Source of the DNA: Alteromonas macleodii
Lineage (GTDB): Bacteria; Pseudomonadota; Gammaproteobacteria; Enterobacterales; Alteromonadaceae
Length of the DNA: 64,000 bases
Assembly: GCF_903772925.1 (NCBI RefSeq)
Contig: NZ_LR812090.1
Span: forward strand, 3,494,599 to 3,558,598
Reading direction: 5' to 3'
The notes beneath the pieces were generated by a model. The model was not told the origin of the DNA. It was given only the letters and a program-made list of their open reading frames with translations, and did no database searches. Positions 28,737-38,437 of the stretch are shown here, one piece after another. Numbering within the stretch: position 1 is the stretch's first letter; every line of letters starts with the position of its first letter. The translations under genes and the position numbers were made by a program.

Positions 28737-28817
28737 TTCATCACCTGCATATCACCTTTATTAAAGAATATTTAGATACAGGCGCTGTATTTCGATCACT
28801 ATTTTTAAACAAGCATG

Positions 28818-29696
28818 TCAGCTGTCTGATATGAGATGTTGAGCTAAAAAATCCACCAGTAATCTAATTTTAGGTGCAACATTTCGGTTTGAAGGAAATA
28901 CCGCCCAAATAGCTTCTTGCTTATCTTTGTACTCGGGGAATAGCTCAATTAGCTGACCAGAGGCTAGTGCTTTACGCACGTAAAACCCAGGTAGTTGTGC
29001 AATACCTAAACCAGCAATCGCAGCGCTGCATAGGGCATTCCCGCTGTTATACCGTACTCTCCCCTGTACAGAAATTGATTGAATTTTATTATCGATAAGT
29101 AAACGCCAATATGGCTGTGACCCCACCAGCAGCGAGTGCTCTTTTAACTCTTCGATGCTTTTAGGCTGACCTTGCTCTTTAAAATAATCCCTACTTCCGC
29201 ACACAAATAAATGTCGGGTAGCGAGCTTTTTAGCAACCAACGTCGAGTCTTCTAATTTGCCAATGCGGATGGCCAGGTCGAGCCCCTGCTCTACAATATC
29301 AAGCTTTTCGTTTGAAAAGGTGCACTGCACGCTAATGCCGGAATACTTTTGCATAAAGGTATTGAGCAAAGGCGCGATGAAGGCTTCGCCAAACGCTACG
29401 GGAGCGGTAAGTTTAATGAGCCCTTGCGGCGATGCTTGTAATGCGCTTACTGCTAACTGAGCATCTTCAAGCACTTTTAATGCCGGTAATACTTGCTGAA
29501 AATACTGGGTACCCGCCTCAGTAAGTGACACGCTTCGCGTTGTGCGCTGTAATAATTTAACGCCAAGCTGCTTTTCGAGCGATGCCACTTTACGACTTAT
29601 CTGTGCCACGGACGTATCGAGCTTGTTCGCAGCTCCGGTAAAATTGCCAACGTCGGCCACAGCACAAAATTCTGCTATTCCCTCAAGATATTTCAT
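28818..29696 (-). CDS. LysR family transcriptional regulator
   Basis: LysR-type regulator, 292 aa. The N-terminal winged helix (about 1-60: FCAVADVGNFTGAANKLDTSVAQISRKVASLEKQLG) and the periplasmic-binding-like effector domain (about 85-290) are complete. Start placed at the ATG 29696 (MKYLEGIAEF); a GTG at 29705 in frame is possible. It is divergent from frmA with a 187-bp gap that holds an inverted repeat and a weak -35 promoter, so it probably activates frmA; effector unknown, possibly formaldehyde-related. Confidence 0.88.
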   Translation of the reverse strand: MKYLEGIAEFCAVADVGNFTGAANKLDTSVAQISRKVASLEKQLGVKLLQRTTRSVSLTEAGTQYFQQVLPALKVLEDAQLAVSALQASPQGLIKLTAPVAFGEAFIAPLLNTFMQKYSGISVQCTFSNEKLDIVEQGLDLAIRIGKLEDSTLVAKKLATRHLFVCGSRDYFKEQGQPKSIEELKEHSLLVGSQPYWRLLIDNKIQSISVQGRVRYNSGNALCSAAIAGLGIAQLPGFYVRKALASGQLIELFPEYKDKQEAIWAVFPSNRNVAPKIRLLVDFLAQHLISDS

Positions 29697-29793
29697 TAAT
29701 GCCACTCGCTATCGATACGTTCTTCAACGCAGTACTTATTTCTTATTACATTCTATTTGGCAAAATTCATTATTACAAATATGAAATAGTGAT

Positions 29794-29836
29794 TTACTAA
29801 AAACGTATTTATCATTAGTAATCCGTCTCCTATACT
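29794..29836 (+). promoter_or_regulatory. frmA promoter with LysR-type site
   Basis: Inverted pair TTACTA (29794-29799) / TAGTAA (29816-29821), and a good -10 TATACT (29831-29836) with a poor -35 (TTTATC at 29808-29813) overlapped by the repeat. A weak -35 beneath a dyad is the usual layout for a LysR-activated promoter. TSS would be near 29843, 40 nt before the frmA ATG. Confidence 0.5.
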
Positions 29837-29871
29837 TTGGCCTATAAAGCATCATCGTATATTCATGATAA

Positions 29872-31041
<1,170 letters not shown>

Positions 31042-31081
31042 GCATTAAAACCAAAGCGCAGATATTTTCGCATACAAAACA

Positions 31082-31109
31082 AAGGCCCGCAAAATTGCGG
31101 GCCTTTTCG
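31082..31109. terminator. bidirectional terminator between frmA and PEP-CTERM gene
   Basis: Eleven-bp stem AAGGCCCGCAA (31082-31092) / TTGCGGGCCTT (31095-31105), 2-nt spacer (effective loop AAAATT), T-runs on both sides. Serves the two convergent genes. Confidence 0.88.
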
Positions 31110-31129
31110 TAATTACTATATATGTAAAT

Positions 31130-31765
31130 CTACTTGACCCTCTTGCGTCTTATCAGCGCCAAAGCCGATAGAGGTAGCAATATTGCTAAGCTTGCCGGTT
31201 CAGAAACAGAAACACTGGAAACGCTTGCGGCAAAGCTAGGCGCTGCAGTTACCACGATATCGTCAACAAAGTTGCCATAGGTTCCTGTATTAATCGTAGA
31301 GAAACGAATAGTAGTCAGGGCAGTCTGTGCAACAAAGTCACCGTAGAATTCAGACCAGCTTTTAATCGCATGATCGTCAAACACCTGACTGAATAAAACG
31401 CTACTAGCATCACTAAGTATATCTAATTGAAAACTCTCTCCACTGCGTCGTGCAGCATAGGCAAATGACACATCGTAAGTGTTTCCGGCTTCAGTAGAAA
31501 AAGTCTGAAAAATCGAATATCGACCACCGTTTCCATTAGCATTTAGTTCAGCGTATTGGCTACCATCAAAAGCGTTTAAACGTTGAAAGTTATCCCATAA
31601 CTCCATGTTTGTGCCGCTCCAGCCGTCTACAGATCCAGCGTTGAAGGCCTTCCAGCTATTACTTCTAATATCGTTATTTTCAAAACTACCGTTTAATATT
31701 AAATTAGCATGAGCGGACGTGCTCACACCTAAAACTAAAGATAGAACTGCTAACCACTTGCTCAT
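31130..31765 (-). CDS. PEP-CTERM sorting-domain exported protein
   Basis: Secreted protein with a C-terminal exosortase sorting signal, 211 aa. N-terminal signal peptide MSKWLAVLSLVLGVSTSAHA; a beta-sandwich carbohydrate-binding-like domain begins NLILNGSFENNDIR and runs to about residue 175 (similar in style to DUF642 and related choice-of-anchor domains). The C-terminal tail is SEPASLAILLPLSALALIRRKRVK in outline: a SEP variant of the PEP motif, a hydrophobic helix and a basic end. Processing and anchoring would need an exosortase, which is not in the window. Role likely in exopolysaccharide or biofilm matrix; inferred. Confidence 0.82.
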   Translation of the reverse strand: MSKWLAVLSLVLGVSTSAHANLILNGSFENNDIRSNSWKAFNAGSVDGWSGTNMELWDNFQRLNAFDGSQYAELNANGNGGRYSIFQTFSTEAGNTYDVSFAYAARRSGESFQLDILSDASSVLFSQVFDDHAIKSWSEFYGDFVAQTALTTIRFSTINTGTYGNFVDDIVVTAAPSFAASVSSVSVSEPASLAILLPLSALALIRRKRVK

Positions 31766-32175
31766 TTACTTCTCCAAATCTACGCGCGATTCTATAAGTA
31801 TATTTTATCAAGTGGTCCAACCTGTGTATCTTGTTCTTTAGCATGTTGTAGAAAAGTATAACTAAATAACCCCCTGCTCTAATGCCTTAAGCACTGCCCT
31901 CGTTCTATCTCTTACGCCAATATCTGATCTTCAACTGAATAAGGCACCTTCTTTGAAGCCTAAGGCGGTAAAAAGCTGAGGGCTTAACCCAAAATTTAAC
32001 GGCTGTTATCTATGTTAGTGTTTGCGCTTGTTGACCTTTACTTAAAATCAAAGGTCAACTGGCCGCTAAACACAAAAGGTGGGCTTTGCCGTTTGGACAA
32101 CACGCAATCAAATGTGTAACGTAAGAAGTGACAGCAACGCCTCTTTTAAACAGTGTTAAACTTGAGCGCTAAATT
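31766..32175. other. intergenic region with regulator remnant and hairpin
   Basis: 410 bp. It holds a minus-strand remnant of a LuxR-type regulator (31862-31930, listed separately) and a 10-bp inverted repeat GTTGACCTTT (32030-32039) / AAAGGTCAAC (32050-32059) with a 10-nt loop and no T-run. The region looks like the scar of a lost gene. Confidence 0.5.
31862..31930 (-). pseudogene. remnant of a NarL/LuxR-type response regulator C-terminus
   Basis: Read on the minus strand, this segment encodes GVRDRTRAVLKALEQGVI and then a stop (TAG at 31864-31862). This matches the very end of NarL/LuxR-family regulators, which typically finish L-G-V-x-D-R-T-Q-A-V-x-x-A-L-x-x-G-hydrophobic after the recognition helix. 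Upstream the frame meets a stop (TGA) seven codons before, and no other part of a receiver or HTH domain is found in any frame, so the rest has been deleted. The call rests on an 18-residue motif only. Confidence 0.5.
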
Positions 32176-32859
32176 ATGAAAAAGCCCCAGCCAGCAATAG
32201 ATACAAGAATGAAAAATTCACTATCGTTTAAAAAGCCTACATTTAGGTTGATTGTTACCACTGCTTGTATCAGCTTAGGGCTAGGCTTAAGTACATCTGT
32301 GAACGCTCACGCTACAGCATCGAAAACGAGTACCGACACGCAGGTTACGGAAATCATTCCTACCCTATCGACGCTCACTAACTACCAAAAAAACGCGCCC
32401 TTTATGTACTCTTCAGGCTTGCCTGATGCCTCTCACCTTTCTTTGCTAAAAGAGGAAGGGGTGACACACGTTATAGATTTGATCCCAGGAAATCGATCGA
32501 GTGAGATTTTAACTACCTCAGAATTAGGCCTCGACTACTTTAATGTGCCCGTTGATTGGGAAGCTCCTACGTTGGCTAACTTTTTAAATTACGCGGCATT
32601 TATGCAAAGCGTAGATGTCAAGAAGGACAAGGTACTCACGCACTGTAAACTGAATTGGCGGGGTGCTGCTTTTACCTACCTTTATAGAATTAACGTACTG
32701 GGTGAAAGTGAACAAACCGCAAAAACAGACCTTATGGCTATTTGGCACCCGAATCCTACATGGTACGCGTTTATGAACGACGTTATTTCTCATTACAATG
32801 AGGTAAACGGTAAACAAGTAGCAATGTCGTTTGAGGCTGCCGCTCCTGAAAGCCATTAG
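32176..32859 (+). CDS. exported tyrosine-phosphatase-like protein (CX4R type)
   Basis: Predicted periplasmic protein of the protein tyrosine phosphatase / DUF442-like fold, 227 aa. The first ~46 residues form a signal peptide with a long basic n-region (cleavage near SVNAHA); an internal ATG at 32209 would shorten it. The catalytic loop is HCKLNWRGA: Cys157 and Arg162 are separated by four residues rather than the five of classical PTPs, as in beta-lactamase-hydrolase-like phosphatases (CRSGTR). An acidic VDWEAP lies upstream as possible general acid. It precedes the ars operon on the same strand but with a separate promoter between them. Substrate unknown. Confidence 0.72.
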   Translation: MKKPQPAIDTRMKNSLSFKKPTFRLIVTTACISLGLGLSTSVNAHATASKTSTDTQVTEIIPTLSTLTNYQKNAPFMYSSGLPDASHLSLLKEEGVTHVIDLIPGNRSSEILTTSELGLDYFNVPVDWEAPTLANFLNYAAFMQSVDVKKDKVLTHCKLNWRGAAFTYLYRINVLGESEQTAKTDLMAIWHPNPTWYAFMNDVISHYNEVNGKQVAMSFEAAAPESH

Positions 32860-32909
32860 ATTTTTGGGCTACTTCATAGTTTTTTTAAACCACTTCCCCC
32901 CCTATTAAA

Positions 32910-32988
32910 CATATATGAAATTTCAGATGCGTCATTGACACATACGAAATTTCATATACGATACATCACATACGAAATTTCATATGTG
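32910..32988. promoter_or_regulatory. three ArsR-type operator copies
   Basis: Near-identical partial palindromes with core GAAATTTC: CATATATGAAATTTCAGATG (32910-32929), CATACGAAATTTCATATACG (32941-32960) and CATACGAAATTTCATATGTG (32969-32988). Core spacings are 29 and 28 bp. The first lies before the -35, the second fills the spacer, the third follows the start point, so repression by the ArsR encoded just downstream is strongly suggested. Confidence 0.75.
32935..32962 (+). promoter_or_regulatory. ars operon promoter
   Basis: Perfect -35 TTGACA (32935-32940), 16-nt spacer, -10 TACGAT (32957-32962, four of six). Expected start near 32969, about 29 nt ahead of the arsR ATG. Overlapped by the ArsR-type operators. 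Confidence 0.7.
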
Positions 32989-32997
32989 ATGATTTTT

Positions 32998-33342
32998 ATG
33001 TCGACTTGTTGTGAACCTGGGCAGTTAGCGCCCTTAGCATTTTTTAAATGCCTGTCGGAAGACACTCGCTTAAAGACGCTGCTTATGCTTAGCGTAAAAG
33101 GCGAGCTATGCGTGTGCGACCTGACCGATGCGCTTCAACTAAGCCAGCCAAAAATTTCGCGACACCTTGCAGATTTACGTAAATGCGGTTTAGTGCTCGA
33201 TACCCGTAAGGGCAAATGGGTGTATTACCAACTTCATCCTGACTTACCTGCTTGGGCACTAGACGTTATCAAAAACACGGCGTCGAATAATAGTGCATAC
33301 ATCGAAGAGCCATTAGCGAACTTGCTCTGCGAGAATTGCTAA
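32998..33342 (+). CDS. arsR: ArsR family arsenite-responsive repressor
   Basis: Metal-sensing winged-helix repressor, 114 aa from the ATG at 32998. The frame is open up to 32935, but that includes the promoter and operators, so the inner ATG is preferred. The arsenic-binding pair sits in the recognition-helix segment ELCVCDLTDALQLSQPKISRHL (Cys38 and Cys40), as in E. coli ArsR. Further Cys at 4-5 and at the C-terminus (LLCENC) could add metal ligands. First gene of arsR-arsC-arsH-acr3; represses until arsenite binds. Confidence 0.92.
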   Translation: MSTCCEPGQLAPLAFFKCLSEDTRLKTLLMLSVKGELCVCDLTDALQLSQPKISRHLADLRKCGLVLDTRKGKWVYYQLHPDLPAWALDVIKNTASNNSAYIEEPLANLLCENC

Positions 33343-33476
33343 CTCCTACGTAGTGTGGTGCAAATCAATAGTGATGATTGCATCTTGGTAAGCCGCCAGT
33401 TTTCTATTTTTCAATATTTTTTCAACTTTTTGATAGCTATTCAAAATAGCGTCAGCCAATTAAATAAGGTTTTTAT

Positions 33477-33944
33477 ATGAAGGTTTTATACATTTGTACG
33501 CACAACCGTTGCCGCAGTATTCTTTGCGAAGCGATCACTAATGCCTCTAACGGTAATGTAGAAGCGCGCAGTGCGGGCAGCCAACCAGTAGGTGAAGTAC
33601 ATCCTCTTTCTATTAAATACCTTGCAGAGCGCGGATTTGATACGAGCGGACTTAAAAGCCAGTCGTGGGATGAATTTGAAGATTATGACGCTGATCTTGT
33701 CGTCACCGTTTGTGATTCAGCGGCGGGTGAGTCATGCCCTGTTTATTTCGGTAAATCGCTTAAAGTGCACTGGGGCTTAGAAGACCCGTCAAAGTTAGAA
33801 GGTAGCGAGCAAGAGAAAGCCGCCGCATTTAACAACACCATAGATATTATTGAAAAGCGTGTAGCGGCATTAGCAGAACTTGCTGAGAAAAACTTAGATA
33901 AAGCAGCACTTAAAGAGGCACTATCAAAATTAGGCGCACAGTAA
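33477..33944 (+). CDS. arsC: arsenate reductase, LMW-phosphatase type
   Basis: Reduces arsenate to arsenite using a cascade of three cysteines. 155 aa. The P-loop is CTHNRCRS (Cys7-X5-Arg13) at the N-terminus, with further redox cysteines Cys79 (VTVCDS) and Cys87 (ESCPVYFG), the arrangement of the thioredoxin-linked ArsC family and of LMW protein tyrosine phosphatases. The last ~25 residues are Ala/Glu/Lys-rich and helical. Overlaps arsH by one base (TAATG). A 134-nt gap to arsR. Confidence 0.93.
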   Translation: MKVLYICTHNRCRSILCEAITNASNGNVEARSAGSQPVGEVHPLSIKYLAERGFDTSGLKSQSWDEFEDYDADLVVTVCDSAAGESCPVYFGKSLKVHWGLEDPSKLEGSEQEKAAAFNNTIDIIEKRVAALAELAEKNLDKAALKEALSKLGAQ

Positions 33945-34711
33945 TGAGTAAAGGTGAATCTATGAGCCCAAATGTATCCGAAAGCCCAGACATATCATCA
34001 GCACAAAGCCCTTCTGATAACGCGGTAATGGAGCAAATGCATAAGCCCACTATGGCTAACTTTGCATCAAAGTTTTCAGATCACAAGCCGCGCATTTTGT
34101 TACTTTACGGTTCGCTTAGAGAACGTTCTTACAGCCGCCTAGTTATAGAAGAGTCAGCGCGCTTGCTTGAATACTTTGGCGCAGAAGCCAAAATTTTTGA
34201 CCCTCGCGGTTTGCCGCAGCCAGATACTGAAGATGATTCACATCCGAAAGTTAAAGAGTTACGCGAGCTTATGATGTGGTCTGAAGGTCAAATTTGGTGT
34301 TCACCTGAGCGTCACGGCAGCATGACCGGCATCATGAAAAGTATGATCGACTGGGTACCGCTTAGCCTTGGTGGCGTGCGCCCTACTCAAGGCAAAACGC
34401 TGGCCATTATGCAGGTATCAGGCGGTTCACAATCGTTCAATGCGGTAAATCAAATGCGTATTTTAGGACGCTGGATGCGCATGCTAACCATCCCTAACCA
34501 GTCTTCTGTGGCAAAAGCGTTTTTAGAATTTGAAGACGATGGTCGGATGAAGCCGTCACCTTACTACAACCGCATTGTGGATGTAGTTGAAGAACTGGTG
34601 AAATTCACATTGCTTACTCGCGACAACAAAGACTTTCTTGTTGATCGCTACTCTGAGCGCGTTGAAAGCGCAGAGGAAGTGAGCAAACGTGTTAATCAAA
34701 AATCGTTGTAA
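33944..34711 (+). CDS. arsH: ArsH, NADPH-dependent FMN reductase
   Basis: Flavoprotein of the NADPH-dependent FMN reductase fold that oxidises trivalent organoarsenicals and protects from oxidative stress. 255 aa. The flavodoxin-like core begins [39 protein letters not shown] and [23 protein letters not shown] are ArsH signatures. The N-terminal ~45 residues are low-complexity. Start overlaps the arsC stop by one base, implying coupling. Confidence 0.94.
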   Translation: MSKGESMSPNVSESPDISSAQSPSDNAVMEQMHKPTMANFASKFSDHKPRILLLYGSLRERSYSRLVIEESARLLEYFGAEAKIFDPRGLPQPDTEDDSHPKVKELRELMMWSEGQIWCSPERHGSMTGIMKSMIDWVPLSLGGVRPTQGKTLAIMQVSGGSQSFNAVNQMRILGRWMRMLTIPNQSSVAKAFLEFEDDGRMKPSPYYNRIVDVVEELVKFTLLTRDNKDFLVDRYSERVESAEEVSKRVNQKSL

Positions 34712-34733
34712 AACTGAGACAAGGTAAGCAGAA

Positions 34734-35774
34734 ATGGGTTTCTTTGAACGTTATTTATCAGTGTGGGTTGGCCTTTGCATTATTGCAGGTGTGGGCCTAG
34801 GCTATGCTTTGCCTGGCCTATTTGAGTCTATTGCTGCGCTTGAATATGCACACGTAAACCTTGTAGTAGCAGTACTTATTTGGCTAATGATATACCCAAT
34901 GATGGTGCAAATAGACTTTGGCTCTATTAAAGATGTGGGTAAAAAGCCAAAAGGCCTGGTGCTAACCCTTGTGGTTAACTGGCTTATCAAGCCTTTCACT
35001 ATGGCGCTATTAGGCTGGCTATTCTTTAAAGGCATTTTTGCCGACTGGGTAGACCCGCAAACTGCCACTGAATACATTGCAGGTATGATTTTACTTGGCG
35101 TCGCTCCTTGTACTGCCATGGTTTTTGTATGGAGCCACCTTACCAAAGGAGATGCTAACTACACCCTGGTTCAGGTATCAATTAACGACCTTATTATGGT
35201 CGTTGCTTTTGCCCCGCTTACCGCTATGCTGCTTGGTGTAACAGACATCACGGTTCCTTGGGACACGCTGCTACTGTCTGTAGCCCTCTATGTAGTATTG
35301 CCGCTGGTAGCGGGTTATATCACGCGCCGCCACTTGGAAAACAAAAACAACAGCACGCAGAAACCAAGTTCGGGAAATAACGCGGTAGACGCGCTAGTAA
35401 GTAAATTTAAGCCGTTTTCAGTCATTGGGTTACTGCTTACTATTGTTATTTTGTTTGGCCTTCAAGCAGAAACTATATTATCGCAGCCCCAGGATATTGT
35501 GCTTATTGCGATCCCCCTGCTGATACAAACTTACGGTATTTTTGCTATTGCCTACTTTGCCGCAAAACGCATGAAACTACCGCACAATGTAGCTGCGCCA
35601 GCATGCATGATTGGTACGTCGAACTTTTTCGAGCTGGCGGTAGCCGTAGCCATTTCACTATTTGGTTTACACAGCGGCGCTGCACTTGCCACAGTGGTGG
35701 GTGTGCTGGTTGAAGTGCCCGTTATGCTTTCACTGGTATGGTTTGCAAACAAAACTCGCCACTGGTTTGACTAA
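34734..35774 (+). CDS. acr3: ACR3 family arsenite efflux transporter
   Basis: Inner-membrane arsenite extruder driven by the proton gradient, 346 aa with ten predicted helices. Diagnostic ACR3 stretch [17 protein letters not shown] with the essential Cys126; other marks are [10 protein letters not shown] and [12 protein letters not shown]. This is the ACR3 type, not ArsB. It ends the ars operon, 22 nt after arsH, with AAGGTAAGCAGAA before the ATG. An alternative symbol used in databases is arsB. Confidence 0.94.
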   Translation: MGFFERYLSVWVGLCIIAGVGLGYALPGLFESIAALEYAHVNLVVAVLIWLMIYPMMVQIDFGSIKDVGKKPKGLVLTLVVNWLIKPFTMALLGWLFFKGIFADWVDPQTATEYIAGMILLGVAPCTAMVFVWSHLTKGDANYTLVQVSINDLIMVVAFAPLTAMLLGVTDITVPWDTLLLSVALYVVLPLVAGYITRRHLENKNNSTQKPSSGNNAVDALVSKFKPFSVIGLLLTIVILFGLQAETILSQPQDIVLIAIPLLIQTYGIFAIAYFAAKRMKLPHNVAAPACMIGTSNFFELAVAVAISLFGLHSGAALATVVGVLVEVPVMLSLVWFANKTRHWFD

Positions 35775-35820
35775 GCAGTATTTTACAAACCTGTAGCGGT
35801 GAAATCGCGAAAATAAAAAA

Positions 35821-35846
35821 GGCGAGCCTCCTATGGCTCGCCCTTT
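35821..35846. terminator. bidirectional terminator after acr3
   Basis: Stem GGCGAGCC (35821-35828) / GGCTCGCC (35835-35842), 6-nt loop, CTTTTC on the plus side and TTTTTTATTTT on the minus side; lies between convergent acr3 and the CheY-like gene. Confidence 0.85.
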
Positions 35847-35861
35847 TCATTTTTTAAATTC

Positions 35862-36260
35862 TTAAACCGCAATTGGCGCTTTATAAGTATCGGGAAGAAT
35901 GAAACCAAAGCGTTGTAGAACCGACGTAAGTTCGTCACGCTTAATTGGCTTTTCAATAAAACCTAATGCGCCTAATGACATCACTTTCTCTTGCATCAAT
36001 GGCTGAATATCACCTGAAATAACAATGACAAAAGTCTCAAGTTTGCGGCGTTTAATTTCGCCCAACACGCTGAGACCGCCCAGCACAGGCATTGTTAAAT
36101 CTAATAATACAAGGTCAATAGTATGATGTGCTAATACTTCTAGAGCGTCCATACCATTTGACACTTCATAAATAGCTTCAGCGAACCCACTAGGCAAGTT
36201 ACTTCTAGCCATTTTCCGTGCAAGCGCTGAATCGTCACAAATTAGAATATTAAAACCCAT
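35862..36260 (-). CDS. stand-alone response regulator receiver (CheY-like)
   Basis: Single receiver domain of 132 aa with no output domain. Phosphorylation pocket complete: D9/D10 (LICDDS), phosphoacceptor D54 (LLDLTMP), S82, K104 (IEKPI). The ATG at 36260 is used; the TTG one codon before is less likely. Such proteins act by protein contact, often in chemotaxis or as partners of CheC/FliM-type proteins or phosphorelays. No kinase gene is adjacent, so its partner is unknown. Upstream gap to aceK is 179 nt, shared by divergent promoters. Confidence 0.9.
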   Translation of the reverse strand: MGFNILICDDSALARKMARSNLPSGFAEAIYEVSNGMDALEVLAHHTIDLVLLDLTMPVLGGLSVLGEIKRRKLETFVIVISGDIQPLMQEKVMSLGALGFIEKPIKRDELTSVLQRFGFILPDTYKAPIAV

Positions 36261-36439
36261 CAACTACAATCTTATAATTGGTTACTAATCCACCATTAGA
36301 ATACATTAAACGAAAGTATAAGAAAATAATAAAAACATAGAATTATTGGCTACTTACTCGATAACTACACCAAACTCCCCTCTCTTAATAGCATGTTTTG
36401 TGGTAGATATAAGGCATAATAAAAAAGGAAAACATCCCT

Positions 36440-38173
36440 ATGCAAGAGTTAGCTGCAAGCCAGGACAAAAACTTGGTGAGAAAAGTTGCCTATCAGATTC
36501 TGTCTCATTTCGATAAGAGTTACCGGTGGTTCACCCGAATTACACGGGGCGCTCAAGAAAGATTTGAAAAGGGTAATTGGAAAGAAACTCAGCTAGCCTC
36601 TAAAGAGCGCATTACCATTTATGAGCAAAGCCTTTCAGATGCTGTTGCCGAAATTTATCAGCTTACTCAGGTCCACCAAAAAGATGATGCTTTCTGGCAA
36701 GATCTTAAAAAAGTGTTTGCGCTACAGCTTGAGGGCCACCCGCAGTTTGAATTGGCCGAAACCTTTTATAATTCAGTGATTGGTCGCTTATTTAAGCACA
36801 GAAAAATAGACGACGACATGATGTTTGTTCTGCCTAGCCGCTGCTTTTTGCCTGGGCAAGACAGAGACAAAGTAGTCAACAGCTTTGACACCACCACTAC
36901 CGTACGTGAGATGTACGAGTCGATATTCAAAATTTATCGATACAATATTCCGTTTGAAAACTTTGAACGGGACTTACAAAACCTCGAGACGGCCTTGCGC
37001 GCACGATTAAACAAAGAGCAACTAGCCAGTGTACAAGCCGTTGAGATCCTTAAGCCTACTTTTTTTCGTGGTAAAGCGGCTTATTTGATTGGTCGCATTT
37101 GTATGCCTGACGAAACCCTGCCGTTTGTCATCGCCATGCGAAGATACAACGAGCCACATATGTTCGTTGATGCCCTTCTGACCGACCGCAAGGATTTAAG
37201 CGTAATTTTTGGTTTTGCCCGTAGCTATTTTATGGCCGACACGCAAAACCCAGCCGAGGTTGCCGCTTTTTTACAAGAGTTATTGCCGAATAAAAAACAC
37301 TTTGAGTTATATATGTCGATGGGGCATTACAAACACGGCAAAACTGTTTTCTATCGCAACTTCTTAGCACATATGGACGAATCGAATGACAAATTCGAGG
37401 CCGCGCCAGGCATTCGCGGCCTGGTGATGATGGTTTTTCATCTCCCCTCTTATGGCGTTGTTTTTAAAATCATTAAAGACGAGTTTGCTGAAAGTAAAAA
37501 AATCACCCGTGAGCACGTTAAGGAATGCTACAAGTTAGTAAAAATGTCAGACCGTGTGGGTCGAATGGCTGATACTCACGAATACGTAAACTTTAGGTTT
37601 CCGTTAGATAGAATTGAACCCGAGCTAATCGAAGAACTCAAGGAAACGTGTGCTTCGAGTTTAGAATTCACAGAGTCTGAGCTAATTATCAAACACATGT
37701 ATATTGAGCGAAAAATGACACCGCTAAATATATACCTTCAAGAAGAAACCGACGATGAAAAAATAACCCGTGCGCTTGATGAGCTGGGTCTATGTATTAA
37801 GCAGATTGCCATGGCAAATATCTTTCCCGGCGATATGTTGCATAAAAACTTTGGTATTACCCGTCACGGTCGCGTGATCTTCTATGACTATGATGAAATT
37901 TGTTTAATGAACGAACGTAATTTCAGGGAGTTGCCAAAATCCGATGACCCCTATGCTATTGATACACTCTCAGTAGCACCTAACGACGTATTTCCCGAGC
38001 AATTTGAGCACTTCATCGTTGGTAAGCGAAAGTTCAAAGATATACTTAAGTCATTGCACGGCGACTTAATGACACCTGAGTACTGGCACGGCGTACAAAA
38101 GAAGTGTGCCCGTGGAGATGTGCAGCATTTTACCCCTTATAACCCAAGCATGCGCTTTGACAAAGGTGAATAG
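36440..38173 (+). CDS. aceK: isocitrate dehydrogenase kinase/phosphatase
   Basis: Bifunctional regulator that phosphorylates and dephosphorylates isocitrate dehydrogenase to divert carbon to the glyoxylate shunt. 577 aa, normal length. N-terminal region ILSHFDKSYRWFTRITRGAQERFEKGNW is an AceK hallmark; the kinase-like C-terminal half holds PSYGVVFKIIKDEF with the ATP-binding lysine, and HKNFGITRHGRVIFYDYDEICLM as catalytic and metal-binding segment. It is alone here, not in an aceBAK operon. AAAAAAGGAAAA precedes the ATG. Confidence 0.96.
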   Translation: MQELAASQDKNLVRKVAYQILSHFDKSYRWFTRITRGAQERFEKGNWKETQLASKERITIYEQSLSDAVAEIYQLTQVHQKDDAFWQDLKKVFALQLEGHPQFELAETFYNSVIGRLFKHRKIDDDMMFVLPSRCFLPGQDRDKVVNSFDTTTTVREMYESIFKIYRYNIPFENFERDLQNLETALRARLNKEQLASVQAVEILKPTFFRGKAAYLIGRICMPDETLPFVIAMRRYNEPHMFVDALLTDRKDLSVIFGFARSYFMADTQNPAEVAAFLQELLPNKKHFELYMSMGHYKHGKTVFYRNFLAHMDESNDKFEAAPGIRGLVMMVFHLPSYGVVFKIIKDEFAESKKITREHVKECYKLVKMSDRVGRMADTHEYVNFRFPLDRIEPELIEELKETCASSLEFTESELIIKHMYIERKMTPLNIYLQEETDDEKITRALDELGLCIKQIAMANIFPGDMLHKNFGITRHGRVIFYDYDEICLMNERNFRELPKSDDPYAIDTLSVAPNDVFPEQFEHFIVGKRKFKDILKSLHGDLMTPEYWHGVQKKCARGDVQHFTPYNPSMRFDKGE

Positions 38174-38437
38174 GTTGAAAGCGCGAATAAATAGCACCTT
38201 TACGAACACCTCAACCCAACGTTCAAAGGAATAAAGAGCCCTATATACAAGGACAAATTTTAGCTACATGCGAAAAAGCTTAAAAGTGATCGTTTTAAGA
38301 CATATAGCTCGTAAAAGACGCAAAGCGATATTGCTTTTTGACTGCTTGTTCTCGCCTGCTGCTTGTTAAATACCGCATATAGGTATCAGCAACGCCAGAC
38401 AAGTGTGTGAATGTAGATAAACAGAAGAATCCTGATA
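38174..38437. other. intergenic region aceK - two-component pair
   Basis: 264 bp. An inverted repeat CTTAAAA (38279-38285) / TTTTAAG (38293-38299) around GTGATCG lies about 140 nt before the response-regulator start and may be regulatory. No terminator for aceK was recognised. Confidence 0.35.

Noticed and set aside
28776..28790. LexA/SOS box for the UvrA-like gene (ATACAG-GCG-CTGTAT)
   Set aside because: The half-sites are in the wrong orientation and spacing: an SOS box needs CTGT-N8-ACAG.
32935..32997. Upstream extension of the arsR frame
   Set aside because: This stretch contains the -35, -10 and operators and would be untranslated.
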